From contig NZ_QPJT01000009.1 in the NCBI RefSeq assembly GCF_003337415.1, positions 1-64,000 of the forward strand: a stretch of DNA of 64,000 nucleotides. Direction: 5' to 3'. The notes under the pieces were generated by a model. It was not told the DNA's origin and ran no database searches. It saw only the letters and a program-made list of their open reading frames with translations. The position numbers were made by a program, and so were the translations under genes. This document shows, piece by piece, positions 25,960 through 35,614 of this stretch (within the stretch, counting starts at the first letter, position 1; every line of letters begins with the position of its first letter). The DNA comes from Anaerobacterium chartisolvens (GTDB lineage Bacteria; Bacillota; Clostridia; Acetivibrionales; DSM-27016).

Positions 25960-26631
25960 TTGGACGACAACCATAAGCAGCCTGACGATGAGAAGAAAGT
26001 CAGGTTTAGAATGAATATTTTAAGCTCGAGCAAGGGAAATAACTTATGGAATCTTATTGTCACTGTCATATCCTTTTTACTGTCAGTGTCAATGACATAT
26101 GTTTCTTACAGGATTCTAAAGAATGCCCATGTTGTTATAGCGTTCAACATAGTTTTTTTAATTATAGTAGTAAGCATAATTTTTGACACAATAGGAACGG
26201 CGGTGACTGCGGCAGATGAAGCTCCTTTTCACGCAATGGCGTCAAGAAAGCTTTATGGCGCAAAACAGGCCATTGCACTGGTAAGAAATGCCGACAAGGT
26301 TTCCAACTTCTGTAATGACGTAATAGGAGATATTTGCGGGGTTATAAGCGGTACTGCCACCACTTATATACTTATAACCATAATAAAGGACGGCAGCTCA
26401 CCTGAAACCAGCATAGCGGGGCTTGCAGCCACAGGCCTTGTAGCGGCCATGACTGTAGGAGGCAAGGCGGTAGGAAAAACCATTGCCATCTCAAACAGCA
26501 ATTATATAGTATATAAAGCCGCAGTTGTGATAAAATTTATAACAGCAAGACTCAATATAAAAGTCTTTGGCTTAAAAAAAAGCAGCAAAAGAAATGGGGA
26601 TGCTAAAAAGCAGAAGAAAGAACAAAAGTAA
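25960..26631 (+). CDS. oapA: OLE-associated protein A (membrane protein of the OLE RNP)
   Basis: A protein of about 223 residues with four hydrophobic segments (LIVTVISFLLSVSMTYVSY, VIAFNIVFLIIVVSIIF, and two weaker ones in GDICGVISGTATTYILITI and GLVAAMTVGGKAVGKTI). A conserved-looking acidic stretch, DTIGTAVTAADEAPFHAM, lies after the second helix. OapA binds OLE RNA and places it in the membrane; it has distant likeness to CNNM/CorC-type magnesium proteins. TTG 25960 follows GGAGGG at 25944-25949. The pairing of this gene with the structured tract upstream is the main support for both calls. Confidence 0.87.
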   Translation: MDDNHKQPDDEKKVRFRMNILSSSKGNNLWNLIVTVISFLLSVSMTYVSYRILKNAHVVIAFNIVFLIIVVSIIFDTIGTAVTAADEAPFHAMASRKLYGAKQAIALVRNADKVSNFCNDVIGDICGVISGTATTYILITIIKDGSSPETSIAGLAATGLVAAMTVGGKAVGKTIAISNSNYIVYKAAVVIKFITARLNIKVFGLKKSSKRNGDAKKQKKEQK

Positions 26632-26653
26632 ATTGAAGGCGGGATGAAAATTT

Positions 26654-28606
26654 TTGGATATAAATGCAGATAAGCAATGCAGCATTAATTGTGCAAACAC
26701 AGTCAAAAGTGAATTTTTAAATCTCCAAGGCCATTTAGCCACGGATTATGAGCTTCTGAGCAGCATTAATTCTCCCATGGATGTTAAAAAGCTTGATATA
26801 GGCCTTATGGAAAAGCTTGCATCTGAAATAAGAGGATTTCTGGTGGAAAAGGTTTCAAAAACAGGAGGCCATCTTGCCTCCAATCTTGGCATTGTAGAGG
26901 TAACTCTTGCTCTTCATAAGGTATTTGATACGCCCAGAGACAAAATAGTTTGGGATGTGGGACACCAGTCATATGTACATAAAATACTTACGGGAAGACG
27001 CGACAAGTTTGATCTTTTAAGACAGCTTTACGGCATTTCAGGCTTTCCAAAAACAAAGGAAAGTCCTCATGACTGCTTCAATACCGGCCACAGCAGCACG
27101 TCAATTTCCGCGGCACTGGGAATGGCAAGGGCCAGAGATATGAAAAAAGAGGATTATTCGGTGATTGCGGTAATAGGGGACGGCGCATTGACAGGCGGAA
27201 TGGCCTTTGAGGCTCTTAATGATGCCGGAAGGTCACCTAATAACTTAATAGTTGTTTTAAACGACAATGAAATGTCCATATCCAAAAATGTAGGCGGAAT
27301 GTCCAGATATTTAAGCAAGATACGGACAGAGCCTTTTTATTTTAAGTTTAAAGAGGAAATAGAGGCCATTTTAAATAAAATTCCCGCAATAGGCAAAAGT
27401 GCTTCAAAGGCTCTTAACAGAGCCAAGGGAACCATAAAATATATGATTATGCCGGGAATAATTTTTGAGGATTTGGGCTTTAAATACTTAGGCCCTATAA
27501 ACGGGCATAATATTTCGGAAATGACAGATGTATTTTCACGTGCCAGGCTTATAAAGGGGCCGGTATTTATTCATATATGCACTCAAAAGGGTAAGGGATA
27601 CGAGTTTGCAGAGGAAAAGCCGCATAAATTTCATGGAGTAGCTCCCTTCCGGATAGACACAGGCGAGCTCAAGGCCGGTTCCGGCTATGGATACTCCGAT
27701 GTATTCGGAAGCACTCTGGTTGAGCTTGCGAATAAGGATCAAAGCATAGCGGCAATCACAGCTTCAATGACGCAGGGTACCGGCCTTGAGCAGTTTTCAA
27801 AGAGCTTTGGAAGCAGGTTTTTTGATGTGGGAATTGCCGAGCAGCATGCCGTCACATTTGCTGCGGGGCTTTCTCAAAACGGGTTAAAGCCGGTAGTTGC
27901 CATATACTCATCCTTTCTGCAGAGAGCATATGATCAGATACTGCATGATGTAGCCCTTCAGAATCTGCATGTGGTATTTGCCGTAGACAGGGCCGGCATA
28001 GTGGGGGAAGACGGGGAAACTCACCAGGGGCTGTATGACCTGTCTTTTTTAAGGCACATCCCCAACATGACAATACTTGCACCGTCGGACTACTTTGAAA
28101 TGAAAAGTATGCTCCAATATGCCGTTATGGTACACCGGGGGCCTATTGCGATAAGGTATCCCAGAGGAAAGGGCCGGGAGAGGCTGGCGCCGGAGGTTGA
28201 AATACACTATGGCAAGGGTGTCAGAATTTGTGAGGGAGGCCATTTGACCATTATTTCCGCAGGCACCATGACAGATACCGCCATCACGCTGTCATCGCTG
28301 CTTAAGGCTTCGGGAGTGGAGTGTGACGTTATAAACGCAAGGTTTATAAAGCCTCTTGACGCAAAGCTTATAGCCGACTCCGCCAAAAAGACCCAAAGGG
28401 TTGTTGTTATAGAGGATAATACTATTATAGGAGGACTGGGAAGCGCGGTGCTGGAAATGCTGAGCTGCTGCGGAATAGCTGCTAAGACCAAGCTGTTTGC
28501 TTTTCCTGATATCCCTGTAATTCACGGTTCAAAAGGCGATTTAATTAAAAAGTACAGGCTGGACACAGAATCTCTGGCCTCTGAAATACTCAAATTTATG
28601 GCATAG
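26654..28606 (+). CDS. dxs: 1-deoxy-D-xylulose-5-phosphate synthase
   Basis: Thiamine-diphosphate enzyme catalysing the first step of the MEP isoprenoid pathway from pyruvate and glyceraldehyde-3-phosphate. Visible marks are GGHLASNLGIVEVTLALH, VWDVGHQSYVHKILTGR, the ThDP motif GDGALTGGMAFEALNDAG to LNDNEMSIS, and the transketolase pyrimidine-binding domain with DVGIAEQHAVTFAAGL and DRAGIVGEDG. Length is 650 residues, with about 20 extra residues at the N terminus. TTG 26654 is used. Product feeds ispA. Confidence 0.96.
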   Translation: MDINADKQCSINCANTVKSEFLNLQGHLATDYELLSSINSPMDVKKLDIGLMEKLASEIRGFLVEKVSKTGGHLASNLGIVEVTLALHKVFDTPRDKIVWDVGHQSYVHKILTGRRDKFDLLRQLYGISGFPKTKESPHDCFNTGHSSTSISAALGMARARDMKKEDYSVIAVIGDGALTGGMAFEALNDAGRSPNNLIVVLNDNEMSISKNVGGMSRYLSKIRTEPFYFKFKEEIEAILNKIPAIGKSASKALNRAKGTIKYMIMPGIIFEDLGFKYLGPINGHNISEMTDVFSRARLIKGPVFIHICTQKGKGYEFAEEKPHKFHGVAPFRIDTGELKAGSGYGYSDVFGSTLVELANKDQSIAAITASMTQGTGLEQFSKSFGSRFFDVGIAEQHAVTFAAGLSQNGLKPVVAIYSSFLQRAYDQILHDVALQNLHVVFAVDRAGIVGEDGETHQGLYDLSFLRHIPNMTILAPSDYFEMKSMLQYAVMVHRGPIAIRYPRGKGRERLAPEVEIHYGKGVRICEGGHLTIISAGTMTDTAITLSSLLKASGVECDVINARFIKPLDAKLIADSAKKTQRVVVIEDNTIIGGLGSAVLEMLSCCGIAAKTKLFAFPDIPVIHGSKGDLIKKYRLDTESLASEILKFMA

Positions 28607-28618
28607 CTGTGTCATTTA

Positions 28619-28662
28619 GGAAAGAAATGTCTTCCGAAATAATTTTCAACAAATTTCTTTCC
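28619..28662. repeat. Hairpin between dxs and tlyA
   Basis: GGAAAGAAAT pairs with ATTTCTTTCC around a 24-base loop. No T-run follows, so it may be a weak terminator or RNA processing site. AT-rich sequence with TATAAT-like boxes lies between it and tlyA. Confidence 0.4.
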
Positions 28663-28704
28663 ACTGCCAATTTTAATATAATATAATGAATTTGCGGAGG
28701 ACAT

Positions 28705-29517
28705 GTGTTGGAAAAGGAACGCTTGGATATAATACTTGTTGACAGAGGATGCTTTAAAAGCAGGGAAAAGGCGCGAAGTGCCATAATGGCGGGTGTTGTC
28801 TATGTGAACGGAGAAAGAGAGGACAAGCCGGGATCAAAATTTAACACCGAAAGTAAAATTGAAATAAAGGAAAATATAAATCCTTATGTCAGCAGAGGAG
28901 GATTAAAGCTCAGAAAAGCGTTAGAAGAATTTTCTATAGACTTAGAGGGTAAAACAGCGATAGATGTAGGTGCCTCCACAGGAGGCTTTACAGACTGTAT
29001 GCTGAAAAACGGAGCAGTCAGAGTATATTCAATTGATGTAGGCTACGGTCAGCTTGCCTGGGAGCTTAGAAACGACCGTAGGGTTGTTTGTATGGAGAGA
29101 ACCAATATCAGGTATGTCAAGCAGGAGCAAATTGATTATATGGCTGATTTTGCTTCTATAGATGTATCCTTTATATCCCTTAAAAAGGTGCTGCCCGCCG
29201 TAAAGGAGCTTTTAAAGGACGACGGACACATTGTATGCCTCATAAAGCCTCAGTTTGAGGCCGGAAAGGATAAGGTGGGAAAGCATGGAGTTGTGAGAGA
29301 AGCCTCCGCCCACTATGAGGTAACGCAGGATATTGCGGACTTTGCTTTAAATAACGGCTTTAAGGTTATAAATGTTTCTTATTCTCCCATTAAAGGGCCC
29401 GAAGGCAATATTGAGTACCTGCTTCACTTGTCCAAGGACCCAGAGGCTCATAGCCTTCCCGAGTTGAATCAAGAGATTTTCAGTGCCGTAGAGAGGGCTC
29501 ATGAAAATTTAATTTAA
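28705..29517 (+). CDS. tlyA: TlyA family RNA methyltransferase (S4 + FtsJ domains)
   Basis: Residues 1-60 are an S4 RNA-binding domain (LDIILVDRGCFKSREKAR). The rest is an FtsJ/RrmJ-type SAM methyltransferase starting at YVSRGGLKLRKALEEF, with the SAM loop DVGASTGGFTDCML and the catalytic segment CLIKPQFEAG. TlyA proteins 2'-O-methylate rRNA; in B. subtilis the homologue is YqxC. GTG 28705 (or TTG 28708) follows GCGGAGG. The dxs-tlyA-nadK-argR-recN order is conserved in Firmicutes. Confidence 0.93.
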   Translation: MLEKERLDIILVDRGCFKSREKARSAIMAGVVYVNGEREDKPGSKFNTESKIEIKENINPYVSRGGLKLRKALEEFSIDLEGKTAIDVGASTGGFTDCMLKNGAVRVYSIDVGYGQLAWELRNDRRVVCMERTNIRYVKQEQIDYMADFASIDVSFISLKKVLPAVKELLKDDGHIVCLIKPQFEAGKDKVGKHGVVREASAHYEVTQDIADFALNNGFKVINVSYSPIKGPEGNIEYLLHLSKDPEAHSLPELNQEIFSAVERAHENLI

Positions 29518-29548
29518 AAAAGTGCAAGGGTTTGTACTTTTTTTATTT
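29516..29548 (+). terminator. Terminator after tlyA
   Basis: AAAAAGTGCA pairs with TGTACTTTTT (one G-U pair) around AGGGTT and is followed by a T-rich tail. Confidence 0.75.
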
Positions 29549-29560
29549 ATCGGATATAAT
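29532..29560 (+). promoter_or_regulatory. Putative sigma-A promoter for nadK-argR-recN
   Basis: TTGTAC and TATAAT are separated by 17 bases, placing transcription start near 29567, about 45 bases before nadK. The -35 box is inside the right arm of the tlyA terminator. Confidence 0.6.
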
Positions 29561-29610
29561 TACAATGAATAAAAGGTAAGATTATACTTTGCTTTAACAA
29601 GGAGAAGCAA

Positions 29611-30504
29611 ATGAAAACTATTGGAGTTATTACAAACAGGGATAAGGATCATGACCTTAAATATACGAGGATGCTCATAGATTGTATACTTGAAAAATCG
29701 GAGCTTGTGCGGGTAGCTTCAGATGCTGGAAAGGAATTGGGGCTTGAAGCCTCGGAAAATGATGATGATGTCATTTTCAACCAGTCGGATATAATAATTT
29801 GTCTGGGCGGAGACGGTACCTTTCTTAAGGTTGCCAGAAGAGCTTACTTAAAGGGAATACCCATACTTGGAATTAATCTGGGAAGTCTGGGCTTTTTAAC
29901 CGAGGTTGAAAAATGCGAGATACATAACGCCGCAGACTTAATAATGGACGGGAAATACGACATAGAGGATAGAATGATGCTTGAGGCTACCATATGGGAC
30001 GGCGATAAAATGATAGCCCGGGATTTTGCTCTTAACGACATAGTTATTTCGAGAGGGGCCCTTTCAAGGATACTCCACTTAAGGACATATATAAACGATG
30101 ATTTTGTTGACAGCTTTCCCGGCGACGGGCTGATAGTCTCAAGCCCCACGGGTTCGACTGCTTACTCCCTTTCGGTTGGAGGCCCCATTGTAGAGCCTGA
30201 TATAGATCTCATTATAGTAAGTCCCATATGCCCTCACATACTGTACTCAAGATCCTTCATAACCGCCGGAAGCCGTGTTGTCAAGGTTGTCGTTGAGGAG
30301 AACTACGGCCATGACGCCATGGTTACGGTGGACGGACAGATGGGCTATGAGATAAGAGGCGGCTTTAGAATAGAGGTTAGAAAGGCTGAACATTCAGTAA
30401 AGCTGGCGAAAATAACCTCCAGAAATTTTTTCAATATACTCAGAACTAAAATTTATGATAGAGGAGAGAGCCTGAGAAAAAATGAAGTACAGCAGACACG
30501 CTAA
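29611..30504 (+). CDS. nadK: NAD kinase
   Basis: NAD kinase makes NADP from NAD and ATP or polyphosphate. It shows the GGDGT signature in [16 protein letters not shown], the glycine-rich [10 protein letters not shown], and the substrate-binding [17 protein letters not shown]. Length of 297 residues is normal. AAGGAG lies upstream of ATG 29611. Its 3' end overlaps argR by 23 bases, implying coupled translation. Confidence 0.95.
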   Translation: MKTIGVITNRDKDHDLKYTRMLIDCILEKSELVRVASDAGKELGLEASENDDDVIFNQSDIIICLGGDGTFLKVARRAYLKGIPILGINLGSLGFLTEVEKCEIHNAADLIMDGKYDIEDRMMLEATIWDGDKMIARDFALNDIVISRGALSRILHLRTYINDDFVDSFPGDGLIVSSPTGSTAYSLSVGGPIVEPDIDLIIVSPICPHILYSRSFITAGSRVVKVVVEENYGHDAMVTVDGQMGYEIRGGFRIEVRKAEHSVKLAKITSRNFFNILRTKIYDRGESLRKNEVQQTR

Positions 30505-30931
30505 GATTCTGGAAATTATAGAAAAAAACATTATAGAAACCCAGGAAGAGCTCGCCGAAAAGCTCAAGAAAATGGGGACGGATGTTACCCAGGCCACTGT
30601 TTCGAGAGATATAAAGGAGCTGAGGCTGGTTAAGGTAATGACTGAGGACGGAAGGTATAAATACGCACCCCTTGTAAAGTCGGAAAACATAACATCCAAT
30701 AAGCTCATGAATATTTTTTCCGAGTCTTATGCATCGAGTGATTATGCCAATAACATTGTTGTGGTTAAAACCCTTCCGGGCATGGCTCAGGCCGCTGCCT
30801 CGGCCATAGACTCGCTAAGGCAGACGGAAATAGTGGGGACTATTGCGGGAGACGACACTGTAATGATTGTTTGCAGGGCGGAGAAAATAGCAGAAGAGCT
30901 GGTAAACAGATTCAACAAAATGGCAAGGTAA
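30482..30931 (+). CDS. argR: Arginine repressor
   Basis: ArgR/AhrC senses arginine and represses arginine synthesis genes. The N-terminal winged helix includes [18 protein letters not shown] and [14 protein letters not shown]. The C-terminal hexamerisation and arginine-binding domain includes [18 protein letters not shown] and [12 protein letters not shown]. Length is 149 residues. In Firmicutes it commonly sits between nadK and recN without a direct link to arginine genes. Confidence 0.96.
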   Translation: MKYSRHAKILEIIEKNIIETQEELAEKLKKMGTDVTQATVSRDIKELRLVKVMTEDGRYKYAPLVKSENITSNKLMNIFSESYASSDYANNIVVVKTLPGMAQAAASAIDSLRQTEIVGTIAGDDTVMIVCRAEKIAEELVNRFNKMAR

Positions 30932-30985
30932 GATCGGCGGACATACGGCAGAACCTTCAAAATATGGAGGCGGGGGTGGAGAAAT

Positions 30986-32716
30986 ATGTTAACTCAATTG
31001 CATATACATAATATTGCGTTAATCAACAGTGTCACCATTGAGCCGGGAAGCGGGCTAAATATTCTTACAGGAGAAACCGGGGCGGGAAAGTCCATCATTA
31101 TTGATTCAATAAATGCTATTTTAGGTGGAAGGGTATCTAAAGAGCTTATAAGAACAGGGAAGGATAAGGCCTCTGTAGAGGCAGTGTTTAAGATGCCGGA
31201 GGGCAGGGTAAGCGATTTGCTTGAGAGCTACGGCATTGATGAAGAGGAAGACGGAACCTTGATTATATCGAGAGAGTTTACCGTCTCGGGCAAAAATACC
31301 TGCAGAATAAACGGCAGAATGGCTACGGTATCCATGCTGAAAAGCCTGGGGCAAAGAATGATAGACATACACGGGCAGCACGATAACCAGTCTCTTTTAA
31401 GGACGGAGGATCACATAGACATGCTGGATTCCTTCGGGGAGGAAGCCATCAAAAGGCTCCGGCAGGAATATTCCAGCTTGCTTCTTAAGTACAATGGCAT
31501 AAAATCCAGACTTAAGGAGCTATCAGGTGATTTCGGACAGAGAGAGAGAAAAATAGATTTGCTGCAATTTCAGATAGACGAGATAAAAAAGGCCCGCTTA
31601 AAGCCGGGGGAAGAGCAGCAATTAAATAAGCAAAGATCGCTGCTTTCAAATTCGGGCAAAATTTCACAGGCCCTGTCACATGCCTATGAGCTTCTTTTCA
31701 CGGGAAACGAAATAAAAGCTTCGGGCTGCGACAGCATAAACGAAGCCCTGACGGCGCTTAAGGGTATTTCGGGGCTTGACGGAAGGTTTGGAGATATCGC
31801 CTTAAGGCTTGAAGATATTTGCTATCAGCTTGAGGACATAACCAAGTGCATAAGAGATGAAAGGGACACCGTGGAGTATGACCCTGATTTGCTTGAGCAT
31901 ATTGAGGAAAGAATAGATGTTATACATAAGCTGGCTAAAAAGTATGGGCCTTCGGTAGAAGATATCCTTAGATACTGCGGGGGCATAGAGCAGGAGCTGG
32001 AGGATATAATACGCGGAGAGGAAATAATAAAGGAGCTGGAGCAAGAGCTAAAGAGCTTATCTAAGGGACTGCTTTCAATTGCTCACAGGCTTCACGACGA
32101 GAGGAATAAAGCGGCGCGGCTTTTGGAAAGGGAAATAGCAAAGGAACTGGAAGACCTTGAAATGAAGAAGGCAAAATTTAAGGTCAATATTGTCCTTGAC
32201 GGACCGGAGGAATGTTCAGCAGAGGGTGCAATTGATATAAAATTTATGCAAAACGGTCTGGACAAGGTGGAATTTCTTATTTCCTCCAATCCGGGAGAGC
32301 CTTTAAAGCCTCTGTCCAAAATTGTTTCCGGGGGCGAAATGTCCAGAATAATGCTTGCGATTAAAACTATTCTGGCAAGTGAGGATAACGTTCCCACGTT
32401 GATATTTGATGAAATAGATACAGGTATCAGCGGAAGAGCCGCACAAAAGGTAGGAGAAAAGCTGTGCCTGATTTCCTCAAGGCATCAGGTGATTTGTGTT
32501 ACCCATCTGGCACAGATAGCCTGTATGGCAGATCATAATTTCCTTATTGAAAAAATCACAGGGGAGAATACCGCCGAAACTGATATAAAGCCGTTGAAGG
32601 GTGTTGCGTTGAGGGATGAAATCGCCCGTATATTAGGAGGAGCCAGCATATCCTCCATAACGCTAAAGCATGCTGAGGAAATGCTTGCAAATTCCCGTGA
32701 TTTTAAAAATAAATAA
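30986..32716 (+). CDS. recN: DNA repair protein RecN
   Basis: An SMC-like ATPase acting at DNA double-strand breaks. Walker A is TGETGAGKSIIIDSI at the N terminus. A long coiled coil occupies about residues 150-380. The C-terminal half has the ABC signature VSGGEMSRIMLAIK and Walker B LIFDEIDTGISG. Length of 576 residues is typical. It ends the argR-recN unit and is followed by a terminator. Confidence 0.96.
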   Translation: MLTQLHIHNIALINSVTIEPGSGLNILTGETGAGKSIIIDSINAILGGRVSKELIRTGKDKASVEAVFKMPEGRVSDLLESYGIDEEEDGTLIISREFTVSGKNTCRINGRMATVSMLKSLGQRMIDIHGQHDNQSLLRTEDHIDMLDSFGEEAIKRLRQEYSSLLLKYNGIKSRLKELSGDFGQRERKIDLLQFQIDEIKKARLKPGEEQQLNKQRSLLSNSGKISQALSHAYELLFTGNEIKASGCDSINEALTALKGISGLDGRFGDIALRLEDICYQLEDITKCIRDERDTVEYDPDLLEHIEERIDVIHKLAKKYGPSVEDILRYCGGIEQELEDIIRGEEIIKELEQELKSLSKGLLSIAHRLHDERNKAARLLEREIAKELEDLEMKKAKFKVNIVLDGPEECSAEGAIDIKFMQNGLDKVEFLISSNPGEPLKPLSKIVSGGEMSRIMLAIKTILASEDNVPTLIFDEIDTGISGRAAQKVGEKLCLISSRHQVICVTHLAQIACMADHNFLIEKITGENTAETDIKPLKGVALRDEIARILGGASISSITLKHAEEMLANSRDFKNK

Positions 32717-32727
32717 AAAACAATAAA

Positions 32728-32792
32728 AATAAAAGCATAAGAAGCAAGAGTTCTTCGTCAATGGGGGACTTTTGTTTTTTATGCTTTTATTT
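32728..32792 (+). terminator. Terminator-like hairpin after recN
   Basis: ATAAAAGCATAA pairs with TTATGCTTTTAT, enclosing about 36 bases. It separates recN from spoIVB, although no clean T-run follows. Confidence 0.5.
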
Positions 32793-32953
32793 GCTTGAAT
32801 AAATAGCTTTCTCTAAGGTTAACTTATCTTTAGTATGACGGACTTAAAAATAAAAAATGGGCGTGTATGTCTTTTTAACAACCATACGCAGGTATTTTTG
32901 CGCTATCAGCCCATTAAACTTCCTGACTACGACATCAAGGAGCGTGTAAGATA

Positions 32954-34309
32954 ATGAACTTTACAGGAATTATTAGCGGTATAAAATCTTTAGGCAATCA
33001 CAGGAAGAAATTTATTGTTTTTTTAATTGTATGCTTTCTGGTTATGCTTTTAAGCTATTTGAGAACAGTCTTTGCAGTACCGGGAGAAATGACGCTGCTA
33101 GAGGGTGAGGAGCATGTGATAGACTTAAAAAGCCCTTTTCTTGTAAGCATTAAGGCAGATAAGATAGGGGTTGTAAAGCTGAACGATGGTGAAATAGAAA
33201 AAAAGCAGGGCTATTTTAGGCTGTCATCTCCTCTTTTATTAAGGCCCCAAAAAAATGGAAGCGTTAGTCTCAATTTGAGAATATTAGGCGTTATACCCTT
33301 GAGAACAATAAAGGTAGATGTCGTACCAAATAAAAAAATTGCCGCATGTGGAAATACAATAGGAGTTAAGCTAAAAATAGACGGTATTCTTGTAATAGGA
33401 ATTTCAGATGTTGAGACTATGGAAGAAAAAAGAATTACACCTGCCAAGCAGAGCGGCATTAAGCAGGGTGATTTGATAACGGAAATCAATAACACAAAGG
33501 TAAATAGTGTTAAGGAGCTTCTGGGGGAAATTGAAAAAAGCCGCGGTGAAAAAGTAGATATTAAGTATAAGCGTGGAAATAACCTGATGAGCGGCGAGAT
33601 CCAACCTGTAAAGTCAGTTGATGATGAAAAGTACCGAATAGGTCTGTGGGTTCGGGAGAGTACCGCCGGAATAGGCACTATGACCTTTTACGATCCTGAA
33701 ACGGGGTGCTTCGGGGCATTAGGGCACGGAATAGCCGATATAGATACCGGAGAGCTAATGCCTGTGCTTTCAGGTGAAATTTTAGAGTCTCAAATATTAA
33801 CCATAAAGAAAGGCAAACAGGGAAATCCGGGGGAGCTTAGGGGAGTTTTTATAGAAGAAAACAAGCTGGGAACCATAAAAACCAATTGTGAGTATGGGAT
33901 ATACGGTGCATTTGACAGTAAATCTCTTAATAAAATATCCCACAGGCTTTATCCCATCGCTCTGAAATCGGATATCCGGGAGGGCCCTGCCACAATACTT
34001 TCCAATATCAGCGGAAAGGACGTTGAGGAATTTAAAATTGATATAATAAAGGTCAGCAGGCAAAACACAGAAGGAACTAAAGGAATGGTTATAAAAGTAA
34101 CCGATAAAAAGCTTCTTAATAAAACAGGGGGAATCGTACAGGGAATGTCGGGGAGCCCCATACTGCAAAACGGAAAAATTGTTGGTGCCGTAACACATGT
34201 GCTGGTAAATGATCCAACCAGAGGATACGGTATTTTTATTGAGCGCATGGTTAAAAATGTGAACGGTGCCCATTCGGGAAAATTAAAAACTCTTGCAAAA
34301 GCGGGCTGA
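32954..34309 (+). CDS. spoIVB: SpoIVB peptidase (forespore signalling protease)
   Basis: SpoIVB is a serine protease secreted from the forespore that activates sigma-K processing in the mother cell. It has an N-terminal membrane anchor (IVFLIVCFLVMLLSYLRTV region, about residues 23-42), a PDZ domain (about 130-215, KQSGIKQGDLITEINNTKV) and the S55 peptidase domain with ALGHGIAD (histidine near 257) and QGMSGSPIL (serine near 400). It lies directly before spo0A, as in Bacillus and most Clostridia. In Bacillus it is sigma-F/sigma-G controlled; a promoter was not recognised here. Confidence 0.95.
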   Translation: MNFTGIISGIKSLGNHRKKFIVFLIVCFLVMLLSYLRTVFAVPGEMTLLEGEEHVIDLKSPFLVSIKADKIGVVKLNDGEIEKKQGYFRLSSPLLLRPQKNGSVSLNLRILGVIPLRTIKVDVVPNKKIAACGNTIGVKLKIDGILVIGISDVETMEEKRITPAKQSGIKQGDLITEINNTKVNSVKELLGEIEKSRGEKVDIKYKRGNNLMSGEIQPVKSVDDEKYRIGLWVRESTAGIGTMTFYDPETGCFGALGHGIADIDTGELMPVLSGEILESQILTIKKGKQGNPGELRGVFIEENKLGTIKTNCEYGIYGAFDSKSLNKISHRLYPIALKSDIREGPATILSNISGKDVEEFKIDIIKVSRQNTEGTKGMVIKVTDKKLLNKTGGIVQGMSGSPILQNGKIVGAVTHVLVNDPTRGYGIFIERMVKNVNGAHSGKLKTLAKAG

Positions 34310-34714
34310 AAGCGGCGCAGCTCAAAGTATTTCCGCATAATTTCCTTTCGCCTAATTCCCGCAATAGCCTATAAATGCCGTTTTGCATGGAATCCATAGC
34401 TTTTTGTAAAAATTATGTGCATATAGCTATTATAGAAAAATTTTAAAGCATTTAAGACTTGTGCCGTTTTATTTAATAAATGCTTAAAAGTGCCACAAAA
34501 TCTGTGTTTTGCAGATTGTAAAAAATTTTTTCAACTAAAAGCAGCAGCATTTTAAGAACAGTAAGATGTTAATAATGTTATTATTTACTAAATATTAGCA
34601 AATACGTCTTGAAATTTTGTCGAAAGCCAAATATAATAGTTATATGAAATTTATTCAAGGAAGTAAAATACAAAAAATAATAATTATTTACAAACGTTAA
34701 GGGGGAGTGTTATT
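34310..34714. other. spoIVB-spo0A intergenic regulatory region
   Basis: These 405 bases hold no supported gene. They are AT-rich, with a stem formed by AAGCATTT and AAATGCTT near 34447-34490, and with the spo0A promoter and 0A box toward the right end (separate entry). Confidence 0.7.
34609..34637 (+). promoter_or_regulatory. spo0A promoter with an internal 0A box
   Basis: TTGAAA and TATAAT are separated by exactly 17 bases. Within the spacer, at 34618-34624, is TGTCGAA, a full match to the Spo0A binding core. Spo0A binding here would compete with RNA polymerase, suggesting negative autoregulation of the vegetative promoter. The expected transcription start is near 34644, about 70 bases before the TTG start codon. 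Confidence 0.7.
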
Positions 34715-35518
34715 TTGTTAGGGAAAAAAATACAGGTAGTCATCGCTGATGACAATAGGGAATTTGGAGATATTCTCTGTGAATACCTGAACAGTCAAAA
34801 TGATATTGAAGTCATCGGAGTGGCTCGTGATGGACTTGAGGCATTTGAGCTAATTACCTCTAAAACACCTGATATAGCTGTTTTGGATATAATTATGCCT
34901 CACCTTGACGGATTGGGGGTGCTGGAAAAGACCAATGCAACGCATATGAGCAAGAGGCCTCTTTTTATTATTCTTTCTGCGGTAGGTCAGGACAAGATAA
35001 CCCAAAGAGCTCTGGCACTTGGTGCCGAATATTACGTCGTCAAGCCGTTTGACATGGACATACTTGTATCGAGAATAAGGCAGCTCAAGGACATAAATCA
35101 GGCAGTTGTAGTAAGACCCGAGTATACAATGGAATCAAGGCCCCATCACCATTCTTCCGGCTCCAGAAACGTTGAGGTGGAGGTTACAAGCATAATGCAC
35201 GAAATAGGGGTGCCCGCGCACATAAAAGGATATCAGTATTTAAGAGATGCAATCATGATGGTTATTAAGGATCTCGACATTATCAACTCCATAACAAAGC
35301 AGCTTTATCCAAGCATTGCCAAGGAATACAACACAACCCCCAGCAGAGTTGAAAGGGCAATAAGACATGCCATTGAGGTGGCATGGAGCAGAGGCCAGGT
35401 TGAGGCAATAGACGCCCTTTTCGGATATACTGTAAGCACGGGTAAGGGAAAGCCGACAAACTCTGAGTTTATTGCAATGGTAGCGGATAAATTAAGATTG
35501 GAGCTAAAGGTAAGCTGA
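34715..35518 (+). CDS. spo0A: Sporulation transcription factor Spo0A
   Basis: Master response regulator of sporulation entry. The receiver domain (residues 1-125) has the acidic pocket in [10 protein letters not shown], the phosphorylated aspartate in [15 protein letters not shown], and the conserved lysine in [12 protein letters not shown]. The C-terminal DNA-binding domain contains the family-specific [37 protein letters not shown] and [14 protein letters not shown]. Length of 267 residues is standard. TTG 34715 follows AGGGGGAG. Regulation is likely autogenous through the box in its promoter and countered by the Spo0E-like gene downstream. Confidence 0.98.
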   Translation: MLGKKIQVVIADDNREFGDILCEYLNSQNDIEVIGVARDGLEAFELITSKTPDIAVLDIIMPHLDGLGVLEKTNATHMSKRPLFIILSAVGQDKITQRALALGAEYYVVKPFDMDILVSRIRQLKDINQAVVVRPEYTMESRPHHHSSGSRNVEVEVTSIMHEIGVPAHIKGYQYLRDAIMMVIKDLDIINSITKQLYPSIAKEYNTTPSRVERAIRHAIEVAWSRGQVEAIDALFGYTVSTGKGKPTNSEFIAMVADKLRLELKVS

Positions 35519-35525
35519 TTACATA

Positions 35526-35556
35526 TCCCCCTGTGTTTTTTTACATGGGGGGTTTT
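35526..35556. terminator. Terminator between spo0A and the Spo0E-like gene
   Basis: CCCCCTGTG pairs with CATGGGGGG (two G-U pairs) around a T-rich loop and is followed by TTTT on the + strand. It lies between convergent genes. Confidence 0.75.
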
Positions 35557-35614
35557 CAGGCTCTTCCAAGATGCATAAATAATTGAGCATAGGCCCTTTG
35601 AGTCGGCATAGCCT

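Noticed and set aside
25799-26014. Short plus-strand reading frame at the OLE/oapA junction
   Set aside because: Overlaps the oapA start in another frame, has no family likeness and lies in the RNA leader.
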